A stretch of 64,000 nt of DNA from Firm-04 sp045591925 (lineage in GTDB: Bacteria; Bacillota; Clostridia; Oscillospirales; Ruminococcaceae). The notes beneath the pieces are model-generated. The model did not search any database. It worked only from the letters and a program-made list of their open reading frames with translations, and was not told the DNA's origin. This document shows, piece by piece, positions 53,054-61,599 of this stretch. Position numbers and translations under genes: made by a program. How positions within the stretch are numbered: position 1 is the first letter of the stretch; the number at the start of each line of letters is the position of its first letter. The DNA is taken from positions 62,001 through 126,000 of the forward strand of contig JAZNTW010000031.1 in the NCBI GenBank assembly GCA_045591925.1, given 5' to 3'.

Positions 53054-54479
53054 ATTCAATCGTCTCGACCTTCAGCAAATTGGTTGTACCGTAAGCGCCA
53101 ATCGGGACACCTGCCGTGATGACAACCAGATCACCCGGTTCTGCATAGCCGGCTTTGCAAATCGCCTCCACGGTATGCGAGAACAACGCGTCCGTGCTGT
53201 TCTCCTCCGCAATGACAAGCGGATGCACGCCCCACGACATATTCATCTGTCTCTGCACCATTTCATCGGTCGTGCAGGAAATAATCGGGAACATCGGACG
53301 GTATTTTGAGAGCAAACGCGCGGTTTCGCCGCCCTTGGTGACGGTCACGATCGCGGTTGCATCAAGGTCATGCGCAGTCGTAACCGTTGCGTGTGCGATT
53401 GCGTCAGCGATGGTCGCTTTCTCGGCTACACGCGAAAGGAATTCGCTTTTGTAGTCGATGCTGCTTTCCGCAGTCAGAGCAATCCGAGCCATGGTTCGCA
53501 CCGTCTCAACCGGATGCAAACCGGCTGCGGTTTCGCCGGAGGTCATGATCGCACTCGTGCCATCATAGATCGCATTTGCAACATCCGTTGTCTCGGCACG
53601 TGTCGGACGCGGATTATTGATCATGGATTCGAGCATTTGCGTTGCGGTAATGACCTGTTTACCGGCTTCATAGCCCTTGCGGATGAGCTTCTTTTGCAGA
53701 TCGGGAATCTGCTCAAACGGAATCTCTACGCCCATATCACCACGCGCAACCATAATGCCATCCGCGGCTTCGAGAATCTCATCAATATTATTCACGCCCT
53801 CGCGGTTCTCAATTTTCGCAATAATCCGCACGCCATACCAGCCGAGGCTCTGCGTGAATTTCCGCAGATAACGAATATCCGCGCCGGTTCTTGCAAAACT
53901 TGCAGCGATGAAATCGAAACCGAGCTTTGCACCGAATTCGAGGTCTTCCATATCCGCATCACTCAGATAGGGCATCGAGAGGTGAACGTCGGGGAAGTTA
54001 CAGGATTTGTGATTCGAGAGCGTGCCGCCGTGAATGACCCTGCACTCGATATCGGTCGAGGTAACGTGCTCCACGCGCATCTCTACCAGACCATCGTTGA
54101 TCATAACGGTATCGCCGGGCTTGACATCCTTTGTCAGCCGCAAATAATTGACGCTGCCGATCTTGTCATCACAAGGAACGTCGCGCGTTGTCAGCGTATA
54201 GGTATTGCCGGCATAGACCTCGACAGAGCCTTCTGGAAATTTGCGAAGCCGAACCTCCGGTCCTTTCGTATCGAGCATCGTTGCAATCGGGAGTCCAAGC
54301 TCCTCGCGCAACCGCTTTACCTGTTCAAAACGCTGTTTATCTTTTTCATAATCGGCGTGCGAAAAATTGAAGCGTGCAACATTCATGCCAGCCTGCATCA
54401 TCTGCCGCATGACTTCATCCTTATCTGTCGCAGGACCGACCGTGCATACAATTTTCGTTTTTCTGAGTTGCTGAACCAT
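53052..54479 (-). CDS. pyk: Pyruvate kinase
   Basis: Pyk makes pyruvate and ATP from PEP and ADP. The 475-aa protein has RKTKIVCTVGPATD at the start, NVARFNFSHADYE, DTKGPEVR, AKIENREGVNNIDEIL, ARGDMGVEIPFE and MLESMINNPRPTRAETTDVANA. It ends at the allosteric C domain without the extra PEP-utiliser domain found in Bacillus Pyk. ATG 54479 follows AAGGAG at 9 nt; an ATG 39 bp further up would add atypical residues. It is preceded on the same strand by an unknown gene. Confidence 0.97.
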   Translation of the reverse strand: MVQQLRKTKIVCTVGPATDKDEVMRQMMQAGMNVARFNFSHADYEKDKQRFEQVKRLREELGLPIATMLDTKGPEVRLRKFPEGSVEVYAGNTYTLTTRDVPCDDKIGSVNYLRLTKDVKPGDTVMINDGLVEMRVEHVTSTDIECRVIHGGTLSNHKSCNFPDVHLSMPYLSDADMEDLEFGAKLGFDFIAASFARTGADIRYLRKFTQSLGWYGVRIIAKIENREGVNNIDEILEAADGIMVARGDMGVEIPFEQIPDLQKKLIRKGYEAGKQVITATQMLESMINNPRPTRAETTDVANAIYDGTSAIMTSGETAAGLHPVETVRTMARIALTAESSIDYKSEFLSRVAEKATIADAIAHATVTTAHDLDATAIVTVTKGGETARLLSKYRPMFPIISCTTDEMVQRQMNMSWGVHPLVIAEENSTDALFSHTVEAICKAGYAEPGDLVVITAGVPIGAYGTTNLLKVETIE

Positions 54480-54539
54480 GTAAATTGTCTCCTTGTCACA
54501 TATAAATTCAGGAAGCAATTATCCTGCCAGTGCAAGTAT

Positions 54540-55064
54540 TTATGTACAATACTTGCTGTTGCAAATATGACAGCCGCACCATGCCAGATAAACACCATGC
54601 TGCTGACAGCGCGGAAAGCCATGAAACACCGGATCGTCGTCATCCATATCGCCAAGCCAGTTTTCGAGCGCTTCCGGATTCGCATCCTCCGGCTTGAGCC
54701 GTACAAAGCTCTTGCGGAACCATCCCAGCATCGGCATCAGATGCTCTGCATTCGGACGGTATTCCAGAACCTCCCAACCGGTTTTCTGCGAAGCTGCATC
54801 CATAACGCGCACCATAAACTGCCGGTCAGCTTCAAAGGACGCCGCATCCCACGGCATATCCGCAAGAAAAAAACCGACATTTCCAACGCCGTAATTCCGA
54901 TCATGCTCCGCAAGCCAGACGGTCAAGCGCTTCTGCGATTCCGTTTCTGCCAATGCAGAGGCGGCAAGCACGAGGATATTGAAAAGCGCTTCTGCGCCTC
55001 TGTCCGATATACTGATGAGCGCATCCGGCGAATCTGTATGCCGGACACCAAAAATATTCGCCAT
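54540..55064 (-). CDS. Hypothetical protein with C-terminal cysteine cluster
   Basis: This 174-aa soluble protein has no recognised family. The N-terminus is SISDRGAEALFNILVLAASA with moderate hydrophobicity. The C-terminal 25 residues contain five Cys and one His (CQQHGVYLAWCGCHICNSKYC), which could bind a metal. AAGGAGG precedes ATG 55064. It lies between pyk and radA on the same strand, 66 bp after radA. It may be a small metal-binding protein, but this is inferred from Cys content only. Confidence 0.7.
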   Translation of the reverse strand: MANIFGVRHTDSPDALISISDRGAEALFNILVLAASALAETESQKRLTVWLAEHDRNYGVGNVGFFLADMPWDAASFEADRQFMVRVMDAASQKTGWEVLEYRPNAEHLMPMLGWFRKSFVRLKPEDANPEALENWLGDMDDDDPVFHGFPRCQQHGVYLAWCGCHICNSKYCT

Positions 55065-55130
55065 ATGACGCCTCCTTGATCATCCTCCGCAGATACAAGC
55101 TGCATCAGACACAATATAAATAGTATAGAT

Positions 55131-56519
55131 TCATGACTGCTTTTCCAAAACTGCAAACGCGTCCCTCAAACCGGAAACGCCATGCAGCCGAATCCGAAAG
55201 CGATCGGTTTGCAAGGTACGAAGCGTTTGCTTTGGCAGAACGCAGTCCGTAAAGCCAAGCCGTTCAGCCTCCTGAATACGCTGCACCGCATTAGACACAG
55301 AGCGCAGCTCGCCGCCCAGACCGATTTCGCCAAACGCAATCAAGTGTTCCGGTACCGGCTTATTCATGATCGCAGAATACAGTGCGAGCGCAACAGCAAG
55401 ATCACCTGCCGGTTCATCCAGCCGGAATCCGCCGACAATATTCAAATAAACATCCAGCGCCGCAACACGCAAGCCGATTCGTTTTTCCAATACGGCAAGC
55501 AGGATATACACGCGGTTATAATCCAGACCGGTTGCGGTACGCCGCGGTGTAGAAAGTGTACTTTTTGTACAAAGCGCCTGTATTTCCGCAAGAATCGGTC
55601 TGCTGCCCTCCATCATGCAGCAAACACAGGTGCCGGATACGCCAAGCGGTCTGCCCTCAAGCAGCATTGCCGAGGGATTTGCAACCTCTGTCAAGCCGGT
55701 ATCGCGCATTTCAAATACGCCGATCTCATTGGTCGAGCCAAAACGGTTTTTGACAGCGCGCAGCACACGAATGCTCTGATACCGGTCGCCCTCAAAAATC
55801 AGCACCGCGTCAACCAGATGCTCCATGACCTTCGGGCCGGCGATCGCGCCCTCTTTTGTCACATGACCAACGAGAAAAACGGGGATTTCCTTTGCTTTTG
55901 CGGTCTGCATAAACAATGCGGTGCATTCGCGCACCTGCACGACCGAACCTGAACCGGAGCTAAGACCTGCGATGTGCATGGTCTGAATTGAGTCAATAAT
56001 GACAATATCCGGCTCAGTCTGCATAATCGTATCGCAAATGGATTCCGCATCATTGACCGTCAAGAGATAGAGATTTTCGGTATCCACACCGAGTCTGCCG
56101 GCACGCAGCTTGATCTGCCGCGCAGACTCCTCGCCGGAAACATACAGCACGGAACGATTCTCACCGAGATACTGACAAATTTGCAGCAGCAGCGTACTTT
56201 TTCCGATACCGGGTTCACCGCCGAGCAATACGATCGAGCCTTTGACGAGACCGCCGCCGAGCACGCGGTTCAGCTCCGGAATGCCGGTATCATAGCGGAT
56301 ATCCTCGTTCAGGCTGACCTCGGCAAGCTCCCGAATCTGCGCCGTAACATCCACGGACGCACTGCGCGAGCCGACCGCACCGGCACGTTTTGGCGCATGG
56401 ATTTCGGGCAAGGCTTCCTCGATCGTATTCCAAGCGCCGCAGCTTGTGCATTTACCGTTCCATTTCGGATACTCAGCGCCGCAGGCGGTGCATTCATATC
56501 GTGTTTTTGCTTTTGCCAT
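55131..56519 (-). CDS. radA: DNA repair protein RadA
   Basis: RadA (Sms) is a RecA-related helicase aiding branch migration in recombination. The 462-aa protein has the N-terminal zinc finger C10-x2-C13 and C24-x2-C27, Walker A GGEPGIGKS at 100-108, the family KNRFGS motif in AVKNRFGSTNEIG, and a C-terminal Lon-protease-like domain (GLDYNRVYILLAVLEKRIGL, DLAVALALYSA). Length is normal. GGAAAGGA precedes the ATG. A 58-aa membrane-protein gene lies 28 bp upstream on the same strand and shares its promoter. Confidence 0.97.
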   Translation of the reverse strand: MAKAKTRYECTACGAEYPKWNGKCTSCGAWNTIEEALPEIHAPKRAGAVGSRSASVDVTAQIRELAEVSLNEDIRYDTGIPELNRVLGGGLVKGSIVLLGGEPGIGKSTLLLQICQYLGENRSVLYVSGEESARQIKLRAGRLGVDTENLYLLTVNDAESICDTIMQTEPDIVIIDSIQTMHIAGLSSGSGSVVQVRECTALFMQTAKAKEIPVFLVGHVTKEGAIAGPKVMEHLVDAVLIFEGDRYQSIRVLRAVKNRFGSTNEIGVFEMRDTGLTEVANPSAMLLEGRPLGVSGTCVCCMMEGSRPILAEIQALCTKSTLSTPRRTATGLDYNRVYILLAVLEKRIGLRVAALDVYLNIVGGFRLDEPAGDLAVALALYSAIMNKPVPEHLIAFGEIGLGGELRSVSNAVQRIQEAERLGFTDCVLPKQTLRTLQTDRFRIRLHGVSGLRDAFAVLEKQS

Positions 56520-56547
56520 GTCAGATAAATCCTTTCCGCTGCGTGAT

Positions 56548-56724
56548 TCACTGAATCAGCGGAAGAATGAAGAAACCAATTAGCATGACAAGCATGATAA
56601 TTATAATGATAATCCGCAAAGCAAGCGGCTTACTGGGTTTCTTCTGTTGCGGATTACGCGCTGCCTCACGCTTCTCAGCTCTATTTCTGCCATTTATTTG
56701 AGATGGATTCTTATACTTGCTCAT
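56548..56724 (-). CDS. Small membrane protein, 58 aa, upstream of radA
   Basis: The frame starts MSKYKNPSQINGRNRAEKRE, has a basic N-terminal half of about 36 residues and a single membrane segment rich in Ile and Leu (about 37-56), and ends FILPLIQ. AAGGAG precedes ATG 56724 at about 10 nt. It has a promoter at 56766-56794, so it heads the radA transcript. Single-pass proteins of this type are common in Firmicutes and often missed. Function is unknown. Confidence 0.7.
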   Translation of the reverse strand: MSKYKNPSQINGRNRAEKREAARNPQQKKPSKPLALRIIIIIIMLVMLIGFFILPLIQ

Positions 56725-56765
56725 ATAAACATAGCTCCTTTTTCACCACAAAAATACACCATTTT

Positions 56766-56794
56766 ATTATATCATATCTTGCATAAAAACGCAA
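56766..56794 (-). promoter_or_regulatory. Sigma-A promoter of the small membrane protein / radA
   Basis: Minus-strand TTGCGT (56794-56789) and TATAAT (56771-56766) are separated by 17 nt. Confidence 0.7.
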
Positions 56795-56949
56795 TGGATA
56801 GAATAAAAAAACTGCTAGTAACAGATAGAAAATTCGTTGGAGCCTTCACATCTGAATAGAGACTGGAGCAAAAAGACATTACTACTTTAAATGTTTTCCG
56901 TATCCATTTACGCACCTCTGCTCCGATTGATATCATAATTATGTATAAA
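56795..56949. other. Non-coding spacer
   Basis: No gene is supported. A 21-codon plus-strand frame starting at the ATG near 56794 (MDRIKKLLVTDRK) has no ribosome site. The stretch is A/T-rich and lies between the radA promoter and the terminator of the anti-sigma gene. Confidence 0.4.
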
Positions 56950-56985
56950 AACAGAACACTAGCAAGTTTTCGCTAGTGTTCTGTC
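56950..56985 (-). terminator. Terminator of the sigma/anti-sigma operon
   Basis: ACAGAACACTAGC (56951-56963) pairs perfectly with GCTAGTGTTCTGT (56972-56984). The minus-strand tail TTTTTAT makes it a good terminator for the gene ending at 57033. Confidence 0.85.
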
Positions 56986-57032
56986 CATATTTTATGTATC
57001 AGAATGACAACTTATCCCATCAATCAGGCAAC

Positions 57033-58652
57033 TCACGGAATAACTGTAATATTGCACGGAATAAAGTTTTTAATCGTCTGATCAGGGAGGCAATCAGGTT
57101 CTTCCTCTGCGCCGCCACCAAGGGTTCCTTCGCACGCAAAAATCTGATATTGTCCGCATTCCTCCGGCATATCGAAGTACATTGTGAACAATACGCCATC
57201 CTCTGTGATGATAGCATCTGCCTGTGTTTCACCGTTCTTGATGATAATTGGTTCGCCATTATCGTCATATCCGAAATTACGATAATTATTGAAGAACACC
57301 ATAATTATACTACCACTTGTTGTAGAACTATTCAGCAGCATTACATCTTCCAGCAGCGTATCCTCAACACTGATGCCGAGTCGACTTTCTGCATTGACAT
57401 CCAAGTCACCCATCGTATCATAGTCATACAATAGCGGCTTCAGCGCAGGATCGTAACCTAATCTGAGAGAGCCGGATACAAACGGATCACAACCCTTTAA
57501 ATACACATTTACCGGCACATTTTTCTGACCGGCGTGTGCAGTGATCGACTCCATATAAATGATCGAACCCTCCATTGTTTCAGGATCAATCGGAGCTGGC
57601 GACGTGTTCTCTGCCTCGTCTACGATAATTTCTACACCGAGGACATCACACTCAATCGGATTTGTTCCCTCGGAATCTGCAAATACATGATAATCTGGGA
57701 GTACAGTTTCAGTACCATCCGGATTTACGATAAACGAATATCCTTTTGAAATATACTCCTGAATGACATAACTGCCGGGCTGAATCGGTGCAAGCAGAGT
57801 ATATTCTGCCAATACGGTACCATCCGGTATTTTTGAACTGCCGGTTCCGGTTCCACCGATAAGCAGAACCCTGTCATCATTCGCCTGCTCCTCGCCAAAA
57901 ATTGCAAATTGAACTTTGCCATCGTAATACTGCAAGTCCGTCTGTGATAGCAGATTGAACCCTCCGATATTATACTGTACGCCGAAATCTGCAACGCCCG
58001 GATCATTCTGAATCGTCAGCTGCATTTTGATCTGTTCGCCTGCCTTTGCATGAAAAACAATCGGCGCCTTTGCATTTGAGCCTGTCAATTCATAGGTTCT
58101 GTCCACAGGAATCATCGAATACGTCAGTTTTCCATTTCTCGATGATTCTGTTGTCTGTTGTACCGGTTTATCTGTCACTGTTGACTGTTCTGTAACCACA
58201 GCCTGCTCTGCAGTTGTCTGCGTGGACACAGCTTTTGTTGTAGTCTCCTGAGAATTTGCAGAAGACGCTTTTGCAGCCGTCAATCTAGTAGAAACCGTCT
58301 GCTTGGCCTCTGTTGTAATATTATTTTCTGCCTCAGTTTGCGCCGCTGATGTTTCCGGTACAACTTCACTCACCTCGACAGCCTCTTGATTTTCGATGCT
58401 GACAGAATCATCTGTTCGGTGCAGCATAAATCCACCGAACCCGACATTCAGTGCCAAGAGTGCCGCAGCGACTGCCGTACCCGTTGCAACACCGGAACGA
58501 GTCATGTTGAATATTTTCTTCTGATGTGTTGAATAATTCATAGCGACCTCCTCGCCAGACAGATTTTTTCTACAACGGCGATGCTGCATCATTTCGATGA
58601 CATCTTCCTCCGAAACACAATCCATGATTTTGAAGTAATCCTCCTGTTTCAC
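57033..58652 (-). CDS. Putative transmembrane anti-sigma factor with two cohesin-like ectodomains
   Basis: This 539-aa protein has a short basic cytoplasmic N-terminus (1-52), one membrane segment (about 55-77), a Thr/Ser/Glu-rich linker (about 85-172) and two beta-rich extracellular modules (about 176-345 and 365-539). Both modules resemble cohesin folds; for example NVPVNVYLKG followed by SGSLRLGYDPALKPLL, and a late GVLFTMYFDMP strand. Its start overlaps the stop of an ECF sigma gene by ATGA, the classic arrangement for a cognate anti-sigma factor. No signal peptidase site is seen. Cohesins bind dockerins or fold as matrix-binding domains. The cytoplasmic part is too short for a canonical zinc anti-sigma domain, so the anti-sigma role is inferred. 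Confidence 0.75.
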   Translation of the reverse strand: MKQEDYFKIMDCVSEEDVIEMMQHRRCRKNLSGEEVAMNYSTHQKKIFNMTRSGVATGTAVAAALLALNVGFGGFMLHRTDDSVSIENQEAVEVSEVVPETSAAQTEAENNITTEAKQTVSTRLTAAKASSANSQETTTKAVSTQTTAEQAVVTEQSTVTDKPVQQTTESSRNGKLTYSMIPVDRTYELTGSNAKAPIVFHAKAGEQIKMQLTIQNDPGVADFGVQYNIGGFNLLSQTDLQYYDGKVQFAIFGEEQANDDRVLLIGGTGTGSSKIPDGTVLAEYTLLAPIQPGSYVIQEYISKGYSFIVNPDGTETVLPDYHVFADSEGTNPIECDVLGVEIIVDEAENTSPAPIDPETMEGSIIYMESITAHAGQKNVPVNVYLKGCDPFVSGSLRLGYDPALKPLLYDYDTMGDLDVNAESRLGISVEDTLLEDVMLLNSSTTSGSIIMVFFNNYRNFGYDDNGEPIIIKNGETQADAIITEDGVLFTMYFDMPEECGQYQIFACEGTLGGGAEEEPDCLPDQTIKNFIPCNITVIP

Positions 58653-59206
58653 AACAACTCCTCCTTTTCCAGAAACACTTTCAATTTGTTACGTGTACGC
58701 ATCAGCGACGTATTCACAAGACTGACCGAACATCCAGTTTCGGCTGCAATCTCCTGTGCTGATAGACAGAGCCAATACCGCCGCAAAAAAATCATGCGCG
58801 CTGTAGGTCTCAGTTTGGACAGAAATCTACGAAACGCATCCCGAAGCGCAATGCTGTTGAGCACCTGTTCCGGTTGTTCTGCCGAATGCAAGCAGTTCGT
58901 CAGCTCATCAATCGCGATGGAGAGCTGACCGCCACCTCGACGCTGTGCGTTCTGATATGCAAGCCGATCCCGTGCTGCATTTCGGACAGCGGTGATGAGA
59001 TACGCGCCAAGAGATTCTGGTTCAGCAGGCGGGATCGCCTGCCAGAGACGCATCATCGCGTCATTTACACATTCCTCCGCATCCTCGCGATTGCCGAGCA
59101 TATTGTATGCGACTGTCATACAGAGCGCTTCATAACAAGCCTTTGTTTCTTCAAGTGCTCGCTCATCGCGCAGCCGATATAGTTTGATAATCGCTGCGTC
59201 GTCCAC
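58649..59206 (-). CDS. ECF-family RNA polymerase sigma factor
   Basis: This 185-aa protein has sigma region 2 (about 20-85: AYNMLGNREDAEECVNDAMMRLW and AVRNAARDRL) and region 4 (about 125-180: LRPTARMIFLRRYWLCLSAQEIAAETGCSVSLVNTSLMRTRNKL), with no region 3. It would direct RNA polymerase to a small regulon including probably its own operon. GAGGGAGGTGAAG precedes GTG 59206. It is coupled to the downstream membrane protein by ATGA. No clear sigma-A promoter is seen upstream. Confidence 0.93.
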   Translation of the reverse strand: MDDAAIIKLYRLRDERALEETKACYEALCMTVAYNMLGNREDAEECVNDAMMRLWQAIPPAEPESLGAYLITAVRNAARDRLAYQNAQRRGGGQLSIAIDELTNCLHSAEQPEQVLNSIALRDAFRRFLSKLRPTARMIFLRRYWLCLSAQEIAAETGCSVSLVNTSLMRTRNKLKVFLEKEELL

Positions 59207-59325
59207 ACGGCTTCACCTCCCTCTCTATAAGTACTGACGGCATTCTGAAGAAAAATATTACAGTTATTAAAAAAATCTTGAGAAGACATACTTTTCAGGA
59301 TTCCTCAGTTGGTTGATTCAAATAA

Positions 59326-59366
59326 GTGAGCAGGCAGCATAAGAAGACGCCTGCTCACTTTTATTT
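59326..59366. terminator. Hairpin upstream of the ECF sigma gene
   Basis: GTGAGCAGGC (59326-59335) pairs perfectly with GCCTGCTCAC (59349-59358), followed by TTTTATTTT on the plus strand. On the minus strand the tail is weak (TTATTT). No plus-strand gene lies upstream, so it may be a second barrier after tRNA-Lys or a leftover. Confidence 0.5.
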
Positions 59367-59398
59367 TCGATTGCAAATTATCAGCAATCGTTTATTTC

Positions 59399-59442
59399 AA
59401 AAAAATAAAAAACCGTGAATCTGCAAAAAACAGATCCACGGT
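59399..59442 (-). terminator. Terminator of tRNA-Lys
   Basis: Minus-strand ACCGTGGATCTG (59442-59431) pairs with CAGATTCACGGT (59423-59412), followed by a long T tract. Confidence 0.87.
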
Positions 59443-59453
59443 GATCATTCGAG

Positions 59454-59526
59454 TGAGAAATGAGGGGTTCGAACCCTCGACCCTCTCCTTAAAAGGGAGA
59501 TGCTCTGCCAACTGAGCTAATTTCTC
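59454..59526 (-). tRNA. tRNA-Lys (anticodon TTT)
   Basis: A complete cloverleaf is seen on the minus strand. The acceptor stem is GAGAAAT/ATTTCTC, the D-arm AGCTCAGTTGGCAGAGC, the anticodon loop CTTTTAA giving TTT, and the T-arm GGGTTCGAACCC. The discriminator base is A and CCA is not encoded. It has its own promoter at 59542-59570 and terminator at 59399-59442. Confidence 0.97.
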
Positions 59527-59541
59527 ATCAACAACTTATAT

Positions 59542-59570
59542 ATTATACCATAAAAATTGAATTTTGTCAA
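59542..59570 (-). promoter_or_regulatory. Sigma-A promoter of tRNA-Lys
   Basis: Minus-strand TTGACA (59570-59565) and TATAAT (59547-59542) are both perfect and separated by 17 nt, about 16 nt before the mature tRNA. Confidence 0.9.
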
Positions 59571-59597
59571 GCATTTTCCCAAAAATCTCATCAGCAA

Positions 59598-59627
59598 GGA
59601 GAGAAACGGTCAAAAACCGTTCTCTCC
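59598..59627 (-). other. Hairpin after rplA
   Basis: GGAGAGAAACGGT (59598-59610) pairs with ACCGTTCTCTCC (59616-59627) with one bulge. No T run follows on the minus strand, so it may protect the rplA mRNA end or be a weak terminator. Confidence 0.45.
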
Positions 59628-59652
59628 GCTGTGAAATCAATCTGGTTACGAA

Positions 59653-60348
59653 TTACACACCAAACTTTGTGGTGAGAACCGGAACGCCAACGCCCATTGT
59701 AGAAGCAACCGTGATAGAGCGCAGGTAAGTACCCTTTGCTGCTGCCGGCTTTGCCTTTACAACTGCCTCAACGAGGGTATTGAAGTTCTCTTCGAGCTTC
59801 TCAGCACCGAAGGAAACCTTACCGATCGGGCAGTGAATGATGTTGGACTTATCGAGTCTGTACTCGATCTTACCAGCCTTTGCTTCCTGAACTGCCTTTG
59901 CAACATCAGGAGAAACAGTGCCGGCCTTCGGGTTCGGCATCATGCCGCGCGGGCCGAGAATCTTACCGAGTCTACCGACAACGCCCATCATATCGGGAGA
60001 AGCGATAACGACATCGAATTCCATCCAACCCTCTTTCTGAATCTTGTCAACGAGATCCAGACCACCGACATACTCAGCGCCTGCTGCCTTTGCAGCCTCA
60101 TACTTATCCTCTTTGCAGAAAACAAGCACGCGAACGGACTTACCGGTACCATTCGGCAGGATAACAGCGCCACGAACCTGCTGATCTGCGTGACGGGAAT
60201 CAACGCCGAGACGAATGTGCGCCTCAACGGTTTCATCAAACTTTGCCTTTGCGAGCTGGCAAACAGTGCCAAGAGCCTCGTTCGGCTCGTAAAGCTTTGC
60301 CGCTTCGAGTGCCTTTGCACTCTCGACATACTTCTTACCGTGTTTCAT
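59653..60348 (-). CDS. rplA: 50S ribosomal protein L1
   Basis: L1 forms the L1 stalk of the large subunit and often represses its own operon. The 231-aa protein has the signatures KHGKKYVESAKALE near the start, GKSVRVLVFC, GRLGKILGPRGMMPNPKAGTV and SFGAEKLEENFNTL. AAAGGAG precedes the ATG. It is the last gene of the rpmG-secE-nusG-rplK-rplA operon and ends at a hairpin; rplJ and rplL do not follow, in contrast to many bacteria. Confidence 0.98.
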   Translation of the reverse strand: MKHGKKYVESAKALEAAKLYEPNEALGTVCQLAKAKFDETVEAHIRLGVDSRHADQQVRGAVILPNGTGKSVRVLVFCKEDKYEAAKAAGAEYVGGLDLVDKIQKEGWMEFDVVIASPDMMGVVGRLGKILGPRGMMPNPKAGTVSPDVAKAVQEAKAGKIEYRLDKSNIIHCPIGKVSFGAEKLEENFNTLVEAVVKAKPAAAKGTYLRSITVASTMGVGVPVLTTKFGV

Positions 60349-60451
60349 CTATGAAATACTCCTTTATCATCATTCTGTGGTATACCGGAAGCCAATCTCA
60401 GCTTTCCGGCTGGCGGAAAAATCCTCCCACAGGGCCGATACCCTGAGCGGA

Positions 60452-60877
60452 TTAGTCAGCAACAACAACACCCATCGAGCGCGCAGTACCTGCGATCATG
60501 CTCATTGCAGCTTCGAGGGAAGCAGCATTCAGGTCGGGCATTTTCTTCTCAGCGATCTGCTGAATCTGCTCTTTGGTGATGGTTGCAACCTTATTCTTGT
60601 TCGGAACACCGGACGCCTTATCAATGCCGCAAGCCTTCTTGATGAGGACAGCAGCAGGCGGAGTCTTGGTGATAAAGGTGAAAGAACGGTCTGCATAAAC
60701 AGTGATGACAACCGGAATAATCATACCGGCCTCATTCTTTGTACGCTCATTGAACTCCTTGCAGAAGCCCATGATATTTACGCCGTGCTGACCGAGCGCC
60801 GGGCCGACAGGCGGAGCAGGAGTTGCCTTGCCTGCGGCAATCTGAAGCTTAATAAAGCCAACTACTTTTTGTGCCAT
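60452..60877 (-). CDS. rplK: 50S ribosomal protein L11
   Basis: L11 forms part of the GTPase-associated centre with 23S rRNA. The 141-aa protein has KVVGFIKLQIAAGKATPAPP, GPALGQHGVNIMGFCKEFN and the C-terminal RNA-binding domain with GTARSMGVVV. GGAGGATAAA precedes the ATG. It lies 118 bp after nusG and 103 bp before rplA. A hairpin CGGATGC/GCATCCG lies between nusG and rplK (about 60972-60992). Confidence 0.98.
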   Translation of the reverse strand: MAQKVVGFIKLQIAAGKATPAPPVGPALGQHGVNIMGFCKEFNERTKNEAGMIIPVVITVYADRSFTFITKTPPAAVLIKKACGIDKASGVPNKNKVATITKEQIQQIAEKKMPDLNAASLEAAMSMIAGTARSMGVVVAD

Positions 60878-60994
60878 GGTATTTTATCCTCCAAATAATG
60901 TGGTGTATGGCGGGATATTCACCGGAATCGGTTCGAATATCTCTCCCACGACAGCGATATTTTTGCGGATGCGCTGTCTGCATCCGGAGACGGT

Positions 60995-61531
60995 TTAGTT
61001 ATCGCGTGCAACCTCAGTCAATGCGAACTTCGTCGGAGTCTGCTGACCGAACATCGAAACAAGCACTTCGCAAGTGCCTTCTTCGATATCAATGCTGCGC
61101 ACCTCACCGACAAAGCCGTCCATTGCAGTACCGATGATCCGGACGGAATCGCCGATACTAAGATTGATCTCAATGGTTGTTCCGAGATCAACGCCCATTG
61201 CCGCAATTTCGCTGGGTGTCAGCGGAATCGGCTGGTTCGGATCTGCACCGAGGAAGCCTGTGACGCCGCGAATACTGCGGATCAGATAAGCGACCTCATC
61301 ATCGTGGATCATATGCACGAGCACATAGCCCGGAAAAATTTTTCTTGTGATATCTTTTTCCTTGCCATCTGTAATCTCGCGCACCTGTTCAGTCGGAATC
61401 TGCACCTCAAGAATTTTATCTGTGAGCTGCTGATTTTCCGCCTTTTTCACAATGCTCTGCGCAACCTTATTCTCATAGCCGGAATAGGTATGAATTACAT
61501 ACCACTCCGGTTTCGGAGCTTGATCACTCAT
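60995..61531 (-). CDS. nusG: Transcription antitermination/termination factor NusG
   Basis: NusG binds RNA polymerase and couples it to pausing, Rho or ribosomes. The 178-aa protein has the NGN domain (PEWYVIHTYSGYENKV, IFPGYVLVHM, GVTGFLG) and a C-terminal KOW domain (IGDSVRIIGTAMDGFVGEV). ATG 61531 with CAGGGAA upstream gives the usual N-terminus. ATG 61558 would add nine residues and has a weaker ribosome site. It follows secE by 68 bp. Confidence 0.96.
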   Translation of the reverse strand: MSDQAPKPEWYVIHTYSGYENKVAQSIVKKAENQQLTDKILEVQIPTEQVREITDGKEKDITRKIFPGYVLVHMIHDDEVAYLIRSIRGVTGFLGADPNQPIPLTPSEIAAMGVDLGTTIEINLSIGDSVRIIGTAMDGFVGEVRSIDIEEGTCEVLVSMFGQQTPTKFALTEVARDN

Positions 61532-61599
61532 TACGAATTCCCTGCTTTCTTCAGTCATTGCGCTTTCGCGTTGAATTGTGCTTCGCGGATCGCATCAGC

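Noticed and set aside
56799..56859. 21-codon frame MDRIKKLLVTDRK
   Set aside because: No ribosome binding site, no promoter pointing at it, and lies opposite the radA promoter.
59207..59325. ECF-type autoregulatory promoter upstream of the sigma gene
   Set aside because: A GGAAT followed by TGAAAAGTATGTC is suggestive, but no second site exists in the window to support the motif.
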